Of a stretch of DNA of 64,000 nucleotides, positions 42,211 to 51,066 are shown in pieces. Under the pieces are notes generated by a model. It did no database searches. It worked only from the letters and a program-made list of their open reading frames with translations, and had not been told where the DNA came from. A program made the position numbers and the translations under genes. This DNA is from Mucilaginibacter gossypii (GTDB lineage Bacteria; Bacteroidota; Bacteroidia; Sphingobacteriales; Sphingobacteriaceae): NCBI RefSeq assembly GCF_900100945.1, contig NZ_FNCG01000003.1, positions 372,001 to 436,000 of the forward strand, read 5' to 3'. How positions within the stretch are numbered: the stretch's first letter is position 1; the number at the start of each line of letters is the position of its first letter.

Positions 42211-42969
42211 ATGAAATATTTATGTTTACTGATCTTAGTGTTTTACGCTCTGGAACTTAAAGCGCAAGATAATTATGAGATTCAGGTTTACGGTTCTGAA
42301 ACCGTTGAAAAGGGTAAAACAATGTTTGAATTGCATAGCAATTATACGTTAAACGGTAGTAAAACTGTAACAACCTGGGAACTTCCTACCAATCATGTTG
42401 TACACGAAACGGTAGAGATCACCCATGGTTGGACAACCTGGTTTGAAACAGGTTTTTATATCTTTAACTCTATTGGAGATGCGGGCAGGACGGCTTACGT
42501 CGGCTCTCACATCAGGCCCAGGGTTGCCGCTCCTTCAAGCTGGAACTGGCCCGTGGGGGTAAGTATATCTACAGAATTTGGCTTTCAGAAAGCTGCGTTC
42601 TCGGCAAATACCTCCACGCTGGAAATCAGGCCAATCGTAGATAAAAAATGGAATAAGTTATATGTTTCCTTAAATCCTACCCTCGAGAAGAGTTTCAAGG
42701 GGCCCGATCAAAACCGTGGATTTACCTTTTCACCAAATGTTAAAGGGAGTTACGATGTAACAAAAGTGGTTGCCCTTGGCCTCGAGTATTATGGTAGTAC
42801 CGGGCCATTTTTTCACTACGACCCAATTAAACAACAAGATCATCAGTTGTTTGTAGCCACGGACCTCAATGCAGACCCTAAATGGGAGTTTAACGGAGGA
42901 ATTGGCTATGGATTTACATCGAATTCGGACCGTGCCATTGTCAAAATAATTATTGGCAGAAGATTTTAG
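42211..42969 (+). CDS. Putative outer-membrane beta-barrel protein
   Basis: 252 residues from ATG 42211; signal peptide (MKYLCLLILVFYALELKA), alternate hydrophobic pattern and a terminal Arg-Arg-Phe that suits barrel insertion. I do not recognise a family. It follows the two-component pair by 116 bp and might be regulated by it. Confidence 0.65.
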   Translation: MKYLCLLILVFYALELKAQDNYEIQVYGSETVEKGKTMFELHSNYTLNGSKTVTTWELPTNHVVHETVEITHGWTTWFETGFYIFNSIGDAGRTAYVGSHIRPRVAAPSSWNWPVGVSISTEFGFQKAAFSANTSTLEIRPIVDKKWNKLYVSLNPTLEKSFKGPDQNRGFTFSPNVKGSYDVTKVVALGLEYYGSTGPFFHYDPIKQQDHQLFVATDLNADPKWEFNGGIGYGFTSNSDRAIVKIIIGRRF

Positions 42970-42998
42970 GTGTATTAAAATGTTCTGATAACAAATAG

Positions 42999-43063
42999 TG
43001 ACCTGAATCATTTTTCGGACTGATCAGAAGCATTCGGTTTTTAATTTGCAATGGCTCAATTTG
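42999..43063 (+). promoter_or_regulatory. Tandem FNR-like sites and promoter of the MgtA-like ATPase
   Basis: Exact distal site TGACCTGAATCA (42999-43010), proximal near-site TGATCAGAAGCA (43021-43032), centres 22 bp apart; -7 TCAATTTG (43056-43063) at the exact standard distance. Predicted start near 43068. Confidence 0.65.
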
Positions 43064-43098
43064 TTTAGAATTTTCTAAACCTCTTTTAGCCCAAACTG

Positions 43099-45636
43099 AT
43101 GGAAAGCAAAACTAACGATCAACTGAGTAATTTTTGGCAACTTTCTATTAATGATGCATTTAAACTCCTTGAAACTCAGGCAACAGGTATTGGCACTGCC
43201 GAAGCTATTAAAAGGCTTAAGCAATATGGCGCCAATACGTTAAAAAAAGCTAATAAATTTAATAACCTGATCATATTATTTTCTCAGTTTAAAAGCCCGG
43301 TAACATTGTTGCTTATAGCTGCTGCTTTACTTTCCGCAGCCCTGGGAGATACCGCCGACACATTAATCATTATGATCATCGTCCTGATCAGCAGCCTTCT
43401 TGGTTTCTGGCAGGAAAAAGGTGCTGCAAGTGCGGTAAGTGAACTGTTGAAGATGGTTCAGCTACACTGCACCGTGCTACGGGATAACAGGAAGACAGAG
43501 CTTGAGGTAACTGCCGTTGTACCTGGAGATGTGATTTGCCTTTCTGCGGGAGATATTATCCCTGCCGATGGCCTTGTTTTAGAATCTGAGGCCTTGTTTG
43601 TTGATGAAGCGGCATTTACCGGCGAATCTTACCCGGTAGAAAAAAATCCAGGAGTTGAAAGTGTTGACGCCCCCTTAGCCAGGCGCAACAATTGCCTGTT
43701 TATGGGTTCGAGCGTGGTAAGCGGTATTGGAAAGGCACTCATCGTGACAACGGGCCAGCAAACCGAATTTGGGAAAATATCAGATAAGCTGTCATTAAGA
43801 ATTCCTGAAACTGATTTCGAAAAAGGGATAAGAAAATTTGGATATATGTTAATGGAGATCACGCTTTTGTTAGTGTTGGTGATCTTTGCCGTTAATGTGT
43901 TGCTGCATAAGCCGGCGCTTGATTCGTTTTTGTTTTCACTCGCGTTGGCGGTCGGGCTTACACCTCAATTGTTGCCTGCCATCATTAGCGTTAATCTTTC
44001 AGTTGGTGCCCGCAGCATGGCCAGCCAAAAGGTGATTGTAAAAAGGCTGAGCGCCATTGAAAACTTTGGGAGTATGAATATCTTGTGTTCTGATAAGACA
44101 GGGACAATTACAGAAGGTAAAGTTACTTTAAAAGAAACACTTGATTTTGAAGGTGTACATAGTGATAAAGTTTTTAAATATGCCTGGCTTAATGCCAGCT
44201 GCCAGCAAGGGTTTGTCAACCCGATCGATAAAGCCATCTGTTCTGTTCATTATGAGGGAAATGAAGCGAAGGATTTTTCGGCGATTACAGAAGTGCCATA
44301 TGATTTTGTACGTAAACGGCTTACAGTACAAGTGAAAATCCCGGCAGCTAATATAGCCATCACGAAAGGTGCTGTGCGTCAGGTTCTTGATATTTGCAAT
44401 CGGATTGAAACATCGGCAGGTATTCTTGCGGATATAGGCGACCATAAAGAAGCGATTTTAGCTCAATATCAGCTTTTAAGTGATTCGGGATTGCGCACGC
44501 TTGGAGTGTCATATAAGGAAGTGGGTCCTGATCAAATTTTCACCAGGGAAAATGAGCATGATATGGTTTTCCTTGGGTTTATAACATTGTTTGACCCGCC
44601 GCGTGCCGGTATGTCTGAAACTATTCAAAAGCTGCAACATCTCGGTGTCAGACTTAAGATTATTACAGGGGATAACGCACCGGTAGCAAGAAACCTGGCT
44701 AAACAGCTTGGGCTTTCATCCGCACAGGTCCTTACCGGTCAGGAAATACGTAATATGAGTAGTGCAGCATTGCGTCATAAGGCGCCCCTGACCCATATTT
44801 TTGCGGAGGTTGAGCCCAGCCAGAAAGAACGTATCATAAGTGTTTTAAAAAAAGCAGGGAACGTGGTTGGTTTTATGGGAGACGGTATTAACGATGCGCC
44901 AGCGCTGCACACAGCCGATGTGGGTATATCAGTAAATTCGGCGGTTGACGTTGCAAAAGAGGCAGCTGATATCGTTTTATTGGATCAGGACCTAAATGTG
45001 TTATGTGACGGGATTATAGAAGGCCGTAAAACATTTACAAATACCATGAAGTATATTTTTATGGCCACCAGTGCAAATTTTGGTAATATGTTTAGTATGG
45101 CCGGTGCATCGTTATTTTTGCCCTTTTTGCCTTTGTTGCCAAAGCAGATATTGCTTACCAACCTGTTGACCGATTTTCCTGAAATGACCATATCTTCAGA
45201 CAAGGTTGATGATATCAATCTTAAAACGCCGCAACGGTGGAACCTCGGTTTTATTAAACGATTTATGATCGTTTTCGGTTTATTGAGTTCCGTTTTTGAT
45301 TATTTGACATTTGCCGTGCTAATTTTTATTTTGCATGCTAATCAAAGAGTTTTTCAAACAGGGTGGTTCACCGAATCGGTGGTTTCTGCAGTTTTAATTG
45401 TTTTGGTAGTACGTACCCGACTGTCATTTTTTAAAAGCCTTCCTGGCAAATATTTATCGATAACTACCATCGCAATATTGCTATTGGTGTTAATGATTCC
45501 ATATTCGCCATTGGCGTCAATATTTGGTTTCGTAACACTGTCCTGGAAATACTATATGTTGATGCTTGCAACCGTTACTGCATATATTCTATCGGCTGAA
45601 CTTGCCAAGAGATGGTTTTATAAAAAAATTAAGTAA
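43099..45636 (+). CDS. mgtA: MgtA-like P3B Mg2+-importing ATPase
   Basis: 845 residues. FTGES, M4 motif LTPQLLPAIISVNLSVGAR (MgtA style rather than PEGLP), SDKTGTITEGK (Asp about 332), FMGDGINDAPALHTADVGIS, and LPKQILLTNLLTDFPEM near the C-terminus, typical of MgtA/MgtB. It likely imports Mg2+ at ATP cost. No mgtC or leader peptide gene is visible; regulation by the palindrome promoter differs from the PhoPQ control known in enterobacteria. Confidence 0.88.
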   Translation: MESKTNDQLSNFWQLSINDAFKLLETQATGIGTAEAIKRLKQYGANTLKKANKFNNLIILFSQFKSPVTLLLIAAALLSAALGDTADTLIIMIIVLISSLLGFWQEKGAASAVSELLKMVQLHCTVLRDNRKTELEVTAVVPGDVICLSAGDIIPADGLVLESEALFVDEAAFTGESYPVEKNPGVESVDAPLARRNNCLFMGSSVVSGIGKALIVTTGQQTEFGKISDKLSLRIPETDFEKGIRKFGYMLMEITLLLVLVIFAVNVLLHKPALDSFLFSLALAVGLTPQLLPAIISVNLSVGARSMASQKVIVKRLSAIENFGSMNILCSDKTGTITEGKVTLKETLDFEGVHSDKVFKYAWLNASCQQGFVNPIDKAICSVHYEGNEAKDFSAITEVPYDFVRKRLTVQVKIPAANIAITKGAVRQVLDICNRIETSAGILADIGDHKEAILAQYQLLSDSGLRTLGVSYKEVGPDQIFTRENEHDMVFLGFITLFDPPRAGMSETIQKLQHLGVRLKIITGDNAPVARNLAKQLGLSSAQVLTGQEIRNMSSAALRHKAPLTHIFAEVEPSQKERIISVLKKAGNVVGFMGDGINDAPALHTADVGISVNSAVDVAKEAADIVLLDQDLNVLCDGIIEGRKTFTNTMKYIFMATSANFGNMFSMAGASLFLPFLPLLPKQILLTNLLTDFPEMTISSDKVDDINLKTPQRWNLGFIKRFMIVFGLLSSVFDYLTFAVLIFILHANQRVFQTGWFTESVVSAVLIVLVVRTRLSFFKSLPGKYLSITTIAILLLVLMIPYSPLASIFGFVTLSWKYYMLMLATVTAYILSAELAKRWFYKKIK

Positions 45637-45733
45637 CCTCTTTGTCCGACGTATATAGTAATAGCTGTCTGCAAATCGCTATCATATCTTAAGATGATAT
45701 TGTACCCGTGTATGGTAATGCGCATGTTAAATT

Positions 45734-46603
45734 CTATTTCGCGTTTAATATCAGCAACGGAATATTAATGTTTTTAGCCATTTCAAGGGTATGGCTGCCA
45801 TGAAAAAGTCTTTTTATAAAGTTAAAATGGTGATGTACCATTGCCAGTATATCTATACGTTCGTTTGCGCAAAGCATTGAAAGCCCAGTCTCGATTTTGT
45901 CGGCTCTTATAATTCTTTTACTCAAGAAAGAGCATTTTTCCTGATTGGCAATAGCATTAAGTATTTGCTCTATAAATTGTTCGTTTAAGCCAGTACGGTC
46001 CGGGTGGTTGTTTACTGATGTTAAAATTAGTTCCGCAGTGAGTGGTTCTATCAATTTGTTTAAAGATTCAAGAGCAATTATATCATCCTTGGTACAAGTT
46101 AAATCGGTGGCAAACGCGATCCGTTTTATGTCATTAAACCCTGCAGTTGGTGGAACAAGTAATAACGGGAAATCAAAGCTGTTCATCATGTTTTTTACCG
46201 TGTTCCCTTGTAAAAGCGTATTTAAGCCGTCTTTGTCATGAGTGCCGGCAACCACCATGACAATATCATTTGTGGAGGATAGGGCCTCTATCATGTTATT
46301 CAAGTCTCCAAAAGAACTCTTAATGGATATGCGTGGATTGAATCTATTATCGACGTTCAAAGTTTCTGACCAGGTTGCAAGCTGGCTTTTTAGCAATTCC
46401 AGCATATCGGTACTTTCCTTGCTTAACATGTCGTATTCTTCAATCGGCCATGTGATGGTATAAGGGCTCGGTATATCAATTGGCAACAGGCAAGCATTAC
46501 ATAATACCAAATCAGCTTTTAAACCAAGTGACAGTTTTAAAGCATAATGCGCTGCATGCGTTGCGTAGGGAGAAAAATCAGTGAGGGAAATTATTGTTTT
46601 CAT
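45734..46603 (-). CDS. Universal stress protein, tandem-domain
   Basis: 289 residues from ATG 46603 (MKTIISLTDFSPYATHAAHYA). The in-frame upstream ATG at 46642 would place the start before the predicted mRNA start, so the MKTI start shared by the USP family is chosen. First-domain motif GTHDKDGLNTLLQGNT; end of protein LAMVHHHFNFIKRLFHGS. Closest in style to 49071. Divergent from the USP at 46751; they share a site pair. Confidence 0.87.
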   Translation of the reverse strand: MKTIISLTDFSPYATHAAHYALKLSLGLKADLVLCNACLLPIDIPSPYTITWPIEEYDMLSKESTDMLELLKSQLATWSETLNVDNRFNPRISIKSSFGDLNNMIEALSSTNDIVMVVAGTHDKDGLNTLLQGNTVKNMMNSFDFPLLLVPPTAGFNDIKRIAFATDLTCTKDDIIALESLNKLIEPLTAELILTSVNNHPDRTGLNEQFIEQILNAIANQEKCSFLSKRIIRADKIETGLSMLCANERIDILAMVHHHFNFIKRLFHGSHTLEMAKNINIPLLILNAK

Positions 46604-46617
46604 TGCCATTTTTGATA

Positions 46618-46713
46618 TAAATGTGGAGGATAAGGCCTGCAAAATGTATGAGGAAAATCATGTAAATCGTTGATTTACATCAAGTGGATAAAATGTGCCT
46701 ATGCCTAATTTTG
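46618..46713. promoter_or_regulatory. Divergent promoter between two USP genes
   Basis: Sites TGAGGAAAATCA (46649-46660, one base off) and TGATTTACATCA (46671-46682, exact), centres 22 bp apart. Rightwards -7 TAATTTTG (46706-46713) is a perfect match at the exact standard distance. Leftwards, CACATTTA (46625-46618, minus strand) is at the same distance from the nearer site; ACATTTTG (46647-46640) fits the farther one. Confidence 0.7.
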
Positions 46714-46750
46714 CTATTGTACTTCAATTATTAACCTGAAAACACAGCCT

Positions 46751-47569
46751 ATGAAAACGATCCTGGTAATTGACGATGGTTCTGCGTCTGCTACAAATGC
46801 CACGCATCTTGCCTTCAACATAGCAAAGCACATTGGAGCTAATTTAGTTTTGGCCCGGATATATCCGGTAAAACAACCATCGTTTTCTAAAGCATTGCAA
46901 TTGGCGGGGCACGTTGCCGCAGATGGTTACATACCCGGTCCGTTACGGGGCCAACCGGCCAATTTTTCCGTAAAAGAAGGTGAACATATGCCGCTAATTG
47001 AAGAACTTGAAGTATCAAGCGATACGGAAGCGCAATTGATTGCTTACATCAATAAAAATTGCGTTTGGATGGTTATAAAAGGGTTACCGGAATCGGCACC
47101 ATTTAATCGGGACGTTAAGGTGCAGGCGGTTTTAAACCGGATATCTTGCCCGGTGATGCTTGTTCCCCTGAAGTTTGATGGTGGTTTTGAGCGCTTGGTT
47201 TACACCGCTGATTTACGATATTGCCGGTTAAATGTTTTGAAACATCTTGCTTCTTTGGCCCAGGCCTTTCAGGCAGATCTGTTACTTGCTCATATTTCGG
47301 CAAAGGGTTTGCCCCATATAGAACAAAATTATGCGCTAACACTCTTTAGCGACGAGATAAGTAAAAAAATAGGCTATGAGAGGCTGTTTTTTAGTAATAC
47401 AAAAGAACGTGATATGTCACGGGCTGTTGATGTTATGATACATAATATGCATGCCGATCTGCTGGCGGTTGTACATCACCGATTTCATTGTGAGCAGTTG
47501 AGAACCGAGGGGAGCGATACTTCTGTTCCTGTACAAGTAGGCATCCCGGTGCTTGTCTTTCCATATTGA
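46751..47569 (+). CDS. Universal stress protein, divergent tandem-domain
   Basis: 272 residues. Begins MKTILVIDDGSASATNATHLA. The first domain lacks the ATP motif (KGLPESAPFNRDV), the second has MIHNMHADLLAVVHHRFHCEQL, a variant of the His loop. Divergent from USP 45734 and followed by the L,D-transpeptidase-like gene with its own promoter. Confidence 0.82.
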   Translation: MKTILVIDDGSASATNATHLAFNIAKHIGANLVLARIYPVKQPSFSKALQLAGHVAADGYIPGPLRGQPANFSVKEGEHMPLIEELEVSSDTEAQLIAYINKNCVWMVIKGLPESAPFNRDVKVQAVLNRISCPVMLVPLKFDGGFERLVYTADLRYCRLNVLKHLASLAQAFQADLLLAHISAKGLPHIEQNYALTLFSDEISKKIGYERLFFSNTKERDMSRAVDVMIHNMHADLLAVVHHRFHCEQLRTEGSDTSVPVQVGIPVLVFPY

Positions 47570-47594
47570 TTTACAAAGTTGAAACTGTTTTGAG

Positions 47595-47659
47595 TGTTCA
47601 GGATCAATTGGATAAATGACCGTCGTCACTAATTTAACCTACCAGGCATTGCATTTTTA
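47595..47659 (+). promoter_or_regulatory. Tandem FNR-like sites and promoter of the transpeptidase-like gene
   Basis: Distal near-site TGTTCAGGATCA (47595-47606), proximal exact site TGACCGTCGTCA (47617-47628), centres 22 bp apart; -7 CATTTTTA (47652-47659) at the exact standard distance. Predicted start near 47664. Confidence 0.62.
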
Positions 47660-47677
47660 CATCATAAAAAAGATATT

Positions 47678-49042
47678 ATGAAAATAGTTGAAATAAGCTT
47701 TGCCGCCAGTAAACAAACCCTTATTTGGCTGTTTGTTTTGTGTGTTTTTTTTATGCCGGTAGGAGCCATGTCAAAAAGCTATGCACCAGGAAAAACCATT
47801 ATTTGCAATACAAGTGATACTTCGATCACAGCGCAGATCGCCGGGCAACTGAATGATAAGGCATTGAATAATGGCTTGTATTTTCCTGTTTCAGCTAAGC
47901 GGTTTTACGAAAAACGGGCTTTTGCTCCGGTATGGACAGTTGAACAAAAAGATCAAAATAAAACATGGGCTGCCATGCTCCTGATTGATTGTGTGTTGCA
48001 ATTTGGTTTAAGGCACGAAGATTATCATCCTAAAGAGCTGCAGTATACCACCTTGCACACTATACTCGAACAACCCGGTAAAGTAAGCAACAAGCAAAAG
48101 GCCCGGTTTGAGATATTCCTCACCGACGCTATGCTCGCTTTTATGAATAACCTGCATTTCGGCAAACTGAACCCGTATTATCCGCCAGCAAAAATTGATA
48201 GGGCAACCATTAACGGCTTTAACAGCGAAGAAATATTAACTAATGCGCTCAAATTACCTGCCTTTATGGATGCAGTAGTAAAAGTGCAACCTTTAAACAA
48301 AGAGTATGCAATATTTCAACATCAGTTGCATTTGATTAAAGGGCTTTATGAAGGAGACTGCTATGAAACGCCTGAAGCCGATGTGAGAAAAATTGCTGTG
48401 AATATGGAGCGGCTACGGTGGGCCGAAATAAACGATAGTACTTATATCCAGATTAATATTCCAACTTATACATTAAAATTAGTCCTGCCGGATACAACGT
48501 TTAATTTCAAAATAGTTGTAGGGGCTCCTGCTACACCAACACCCTTAATGGTAAGTACGCTTACAGATTTTGCTACCGGAACAGGCGCTGTAAATCCCAA
48601 AACTAATCAGAGAGACAAAATGATTCCGTATAATCTGTTTTTTAAACAAAAAACAGGCAATCAAAAAAATGGTACTTATATCTATTTCATGCCCGGCAAT
48701 AAGGCCGGTATAGAGTTGTTGGGTTTATCTGACAAGAATTTATTCAAGAAGCAAAAAAGAGCGACGAGTAACGGGGCGATAAGAATTGAGCGGGGAGAAG
48801 AACTTGCCAAATTGTTATTAACTACAGCTGGAAATAAAACTGACATAAAATCCATGCACCGAGCCCTGATGGATCGGGAAATTAAAGTTTTTCAACTTAA
48901 AAAGCCTGTCCCAATCAGGATCACTTATATCACTACTGCTATCGTGGATGGCCAGATTGTGAAATATGAAGATATATATAACCTTGACAGTAAGGTCGAA
49001 AATCAGCTTTATGGCCTTAAACCCGTCAATAAAACAAAGTGA
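47678..49042 (+). CDS. YcbB-like L,D-transpeptidase homologue lacking the catalytic Cys
   Basis: 454 residues. N-terminal membrane anchor/signal (SKQTLIWLFVLCVFFMPVGAM), then a scaffold domain typical of YcbB/LdtD (RFYEKRAFAPVWTVEQ, LNPYYPPAKID) and a C-terminal YkuD-like fold (ERLRWAEI..YIQINIPTYTL). In active enzymes the signature is S-H-G-C-I-R; here it reads S364-N-G-A-I-R369, so both the His and the nucleophilic Cys are gone, and the upstream LHDTP-type loop reads FMPGN. It should not form 3-3 crosslinks; it may bind peptidoglycan or regulate a partner enzyme. It sits among USP genes and its promoter has the island palindrome. Confidence 0.82.
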   Translation: MKIVEISFAASKQTLIWLFVLCVFFMPVGAMSKSYAPGKTIICNTSDTSITAQIAGQLNDKALNNGLYFPVSAKRFYEKRAFAPVWTVEQKDQNKTWAAMLLIDCVLQFGLRHEDYHPKELQYTTLHTILEQPGKVSNKQKARFEIFLTDAMLAFMNNLHFGKLNPYYPPAKIDRATINGFNSEEILTNALKLPAFMDAVVKVQPLNKEYAIFQHQLHLIKGLYEGDCYETPEADVRKIAVNMERLRWAEINDSTYIQINIPTYTLKLVLPDTTFNFKIVVGAPATPTPLMVSTLTDFATGTGAVNPKTNQRDKMIPYNLFFKQKTGNQKNGTYIYFMPGNKAGIELLGLSDKNLFKKQKRATSNGAIRIERGEELAKLLLTTAGNKTDIKSMHRALMDREIKVFQLKKPVPIRITYITTAIVDGQIVKYEDIYNLDSKVENQLYGLKPVNKTK

Positions 49043-49070
49043 GCGGTTTTAATTATGATTTTGAAAAATT

Positions 49071-49949
49071 ATGAAAACGATTTTAGTTCCAACAGATTTT
49101 TCGGCGCAGGCAAAAAATGCGGCAAGTTATGCTGTAAATATTGCGCAAATTATCAGAGCAGGCGTAATATTATGCCATGCTATAAAAGTACCTGACGAAT
49201 CACCGATGGCAAATCAGGTGGCCTGGCCGCTCGAAGATTATAATTCCCTCAAAGAAGAGACAACGCAGGAACTGCAAAGCTTGTCGGCTGCATTATTGCA
49301 TGACATCCACTCAGATGAAGCGGTCGGCGATCGCGAGTTTATAAACACGCGTAGTGCTACAGGTGATGTGGTGGATGTAATCAGAAACGTGGTAGAAGAG
49401 CAAAAATGCGTTATGGTGGTTATGGGCATGTCGGGAGCCGGGGCCATAAGCAGGTTTTTCTTGGGTAGCAATACACAGGACGTGATCAATAAAGCTTCCT
49501 TCCCGGTTTTGCTGATCCCGGCAAATGCTCATTTTCATCCCATATTTAAAATCGCTTTCGCTACAGATCTGAACGATAACGACATTGAACTAATTCATTC
49601 GGTAGCAAGCCTTGCCTATTATTTTAATGCCGAATTATTAATAGCACATATTACCGATGATAAAATTGAAGAGGGAGATGATAAGCGTAAAGTAGATGAT
49701 TTTTTGAAGGAGGTGACCTGCAAAGCCAATTACGCTAAAGTTTATTACAGACATATAAAAAGTGTAGATGTAATGCATGGCCTCGACTGGCTAAGCGAAC
49801 ATGGCACAGTTGATATGCTTGTTACGGTGCACCGTAAAGTAAATTCGCTTGAAAAGCTTTTTGGCATCAGTTATACCCAAAAACTTTCACATCATATAGA
49901 GATTCCGTTGCTGGTGCTGCCTGAGGGATTATCTGCCGTACATTTTTAG
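49071..49949 (+). CDS. Universal stress protein with complete ATP motif
   Basis: 292 residues, two USP domains. The first has GMSGAGAISRFFLGSNT, matching the ATP-binding signature G-x2-G-x9-G-S, and begins MKTILVPTDFSAQAKNAA. The second ends with LVTVHRKVNSLEKLFGIS. It lies 28 bp after the transpeptidase-like gene and is probably co-transcribed. It is the only USP here whose ATP motif is clearly intact. Confidence 0.9.
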   Translation: MKTILVPTDFSAQAKNAASYAVNIAQIIRAGVILCHAIKVPDESPMANQVAWPLEDYNSLKEETTQELQSLSAALLHDIHSDEAVGDREFINTRSATGDVVDVIRNVVEEQKCVMVVMGMSGAGAISRFFLGSNTQDVINKASFPVLLIPANAHFHPIFKIAFATDLNDNDIELIHSVASLAYYFNAELLIAHITDDKIEEGDDKRKVDDFLKEVTCKANYAKVYYRHIKSVDVMHGLDWLSEHGTVDMLVTVHRKVNSLEKLFGISYTQKLSHHIEIPLLVLPEGLSAVHF

Positions 49950-50084
49950 TGTTTTTAGGCCGTGAATTAGGATCGAAAACTTTTACGCAGCAGGGATATA
50001 TTATAAAATCTCACGCCCATCTTAACAGGCGTTTGCAGCCTTAAAAAAGCAATATGAAGTCATATTAATAATGGCCGGTAATAT

Positions 50085-50294
50085 ATGGTAAGCCTATTGT
50101 TTGTTCTGTCAATTTGTAAGCCTACCGAAACATATGGAATCGTTAATAAACCTGATGACCTGATTAATTTAACATGTAACGTCACTAATGGTCAAATTGA
50201 AGAGTTTAAGGCCAATTGCTATCAGAGAGAGGGCGTTGGCATATATTCAATGTTGCGGCAGGTTAAATGGAATAAAGATAAAGCTTTGTTTTAA
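50085..50294 (+). CDS. 69-residue hypothetical protein
   Basis: Starts MVSLLFVLSICKPTETYG, hydrophobic at the N-terminus then polar (NKPDDLINLTCNVTNGQIEEF.., WNKDKALF). Coding-like composition and a 9-base gap to the LOG gene support it, but no family is recognised. The first 15 residues may not be part of the true protein. Confidence 0.4.
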   Translation: MVSLLFVLSICKPTETYGIVNKPDDLINLTCNVTNGQIEEFKANCYQREGVGIYSMLRQVKWNKDKALF

Positions 50295-50306
50295 TTATAA
50301 TTAGTG

Positions 50307-51038
50307 ATGTCTAAAGAGAGCAATAAATCTGAGATCGCATTCCTGGAGGGACCCCATTCGCGATTTAAAGAGCTACGTTTTACGGTCGAAACAATGTGGG
50401 AATTTATAAAAGGATTCCGTGCATTACATTTTATTGGCCCCTGCATTACGGTATTTGGTTCGGCCAGATTTAAGGAAGACCATCCTTATTATGAACTGAC
50501 CCGGAAAGCTGCTGCCGAATTTGCGAAACTCGGTTTTACAATTATGACAGGGGGAGGGCCCGGACTTATGGAAGCGGCTAATAGGGGAGCTAAGGATGTT
50601 GGTGGCCGGTCTGTTGCCTGTAATATCCAGCTTCCTGTAGAGCAGAAGCCTAACCAATACCTCGATAAATGGGTTTACATGAAACATTTTTTTGTAAGGA
50701 AGGTGTTATTGGTCAAATACTCTTTTGCCTTTGTTGTTATGCCTGGGGGATACGGTACTATGGACGAATATTTTGAAGCGCTTACCCTGATCCAAACACA
50801 CAAGATAAAAGACTTCCCGGTGATTATTTTCGGTAAAGAATACTATTGCAAACTTGTTGAACATATCGATCTCATGAAGGCTAATGGAACAATAGGGCCT
50901 GGTGATATGAAGTTGTATCTGATAACTGATGACATAGCAGAAGCCGTTAGTTTAATTTCCGAAAAGTGCATCAAAACGTTTGGGCTAAAGCCGGCAAAGC
51001 CAATCACTCCTATAAAGTGGCTTTTGGAACACATTTAA
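50307..51038 (+). CDS. LOG family protein (TIGR00730)
   Basis: 243 residues from ATG 50307 (GTG at 50304 is in frame). Lysine-decarboxylase-like Rossmann fold with GGGPGLMEAANRGA and PGGYGTMDEYFEAL, the two signatures of LOG phosphoribohydrolases that release free cytokinin-type bases from nucleotide 5'-monophosphates. In bacteria the role is often nucleotide salvage or unknown. Followed 28 bp later by a PAS kinase. Confidence 0.9.
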   Translation: MSKESNKSEIAFLEGPHSRFKELRFTVETMWEFIKGFRALHFIGPCITVFGSARFKEDHPYYELTRKAAAEFAKLGFTIMTGGGPGLMEAANRGAKDVGGRSVACNIQLPVEQKPNQYLDKWVYMKHFFVRKVLLVKYSFAFVVMPGGYGTMDEYFEALTLIQTHKIKDFPVIIFGKEYYCKLVEHIDLMKANGTIGPGDMKLYLITDDIAEAVSLISEKCIKTFGLKPAKPITPIKWLLEHI

Positions 51039-51066
51039 TAGTTTTATTATCAATATCGCTATCAAT

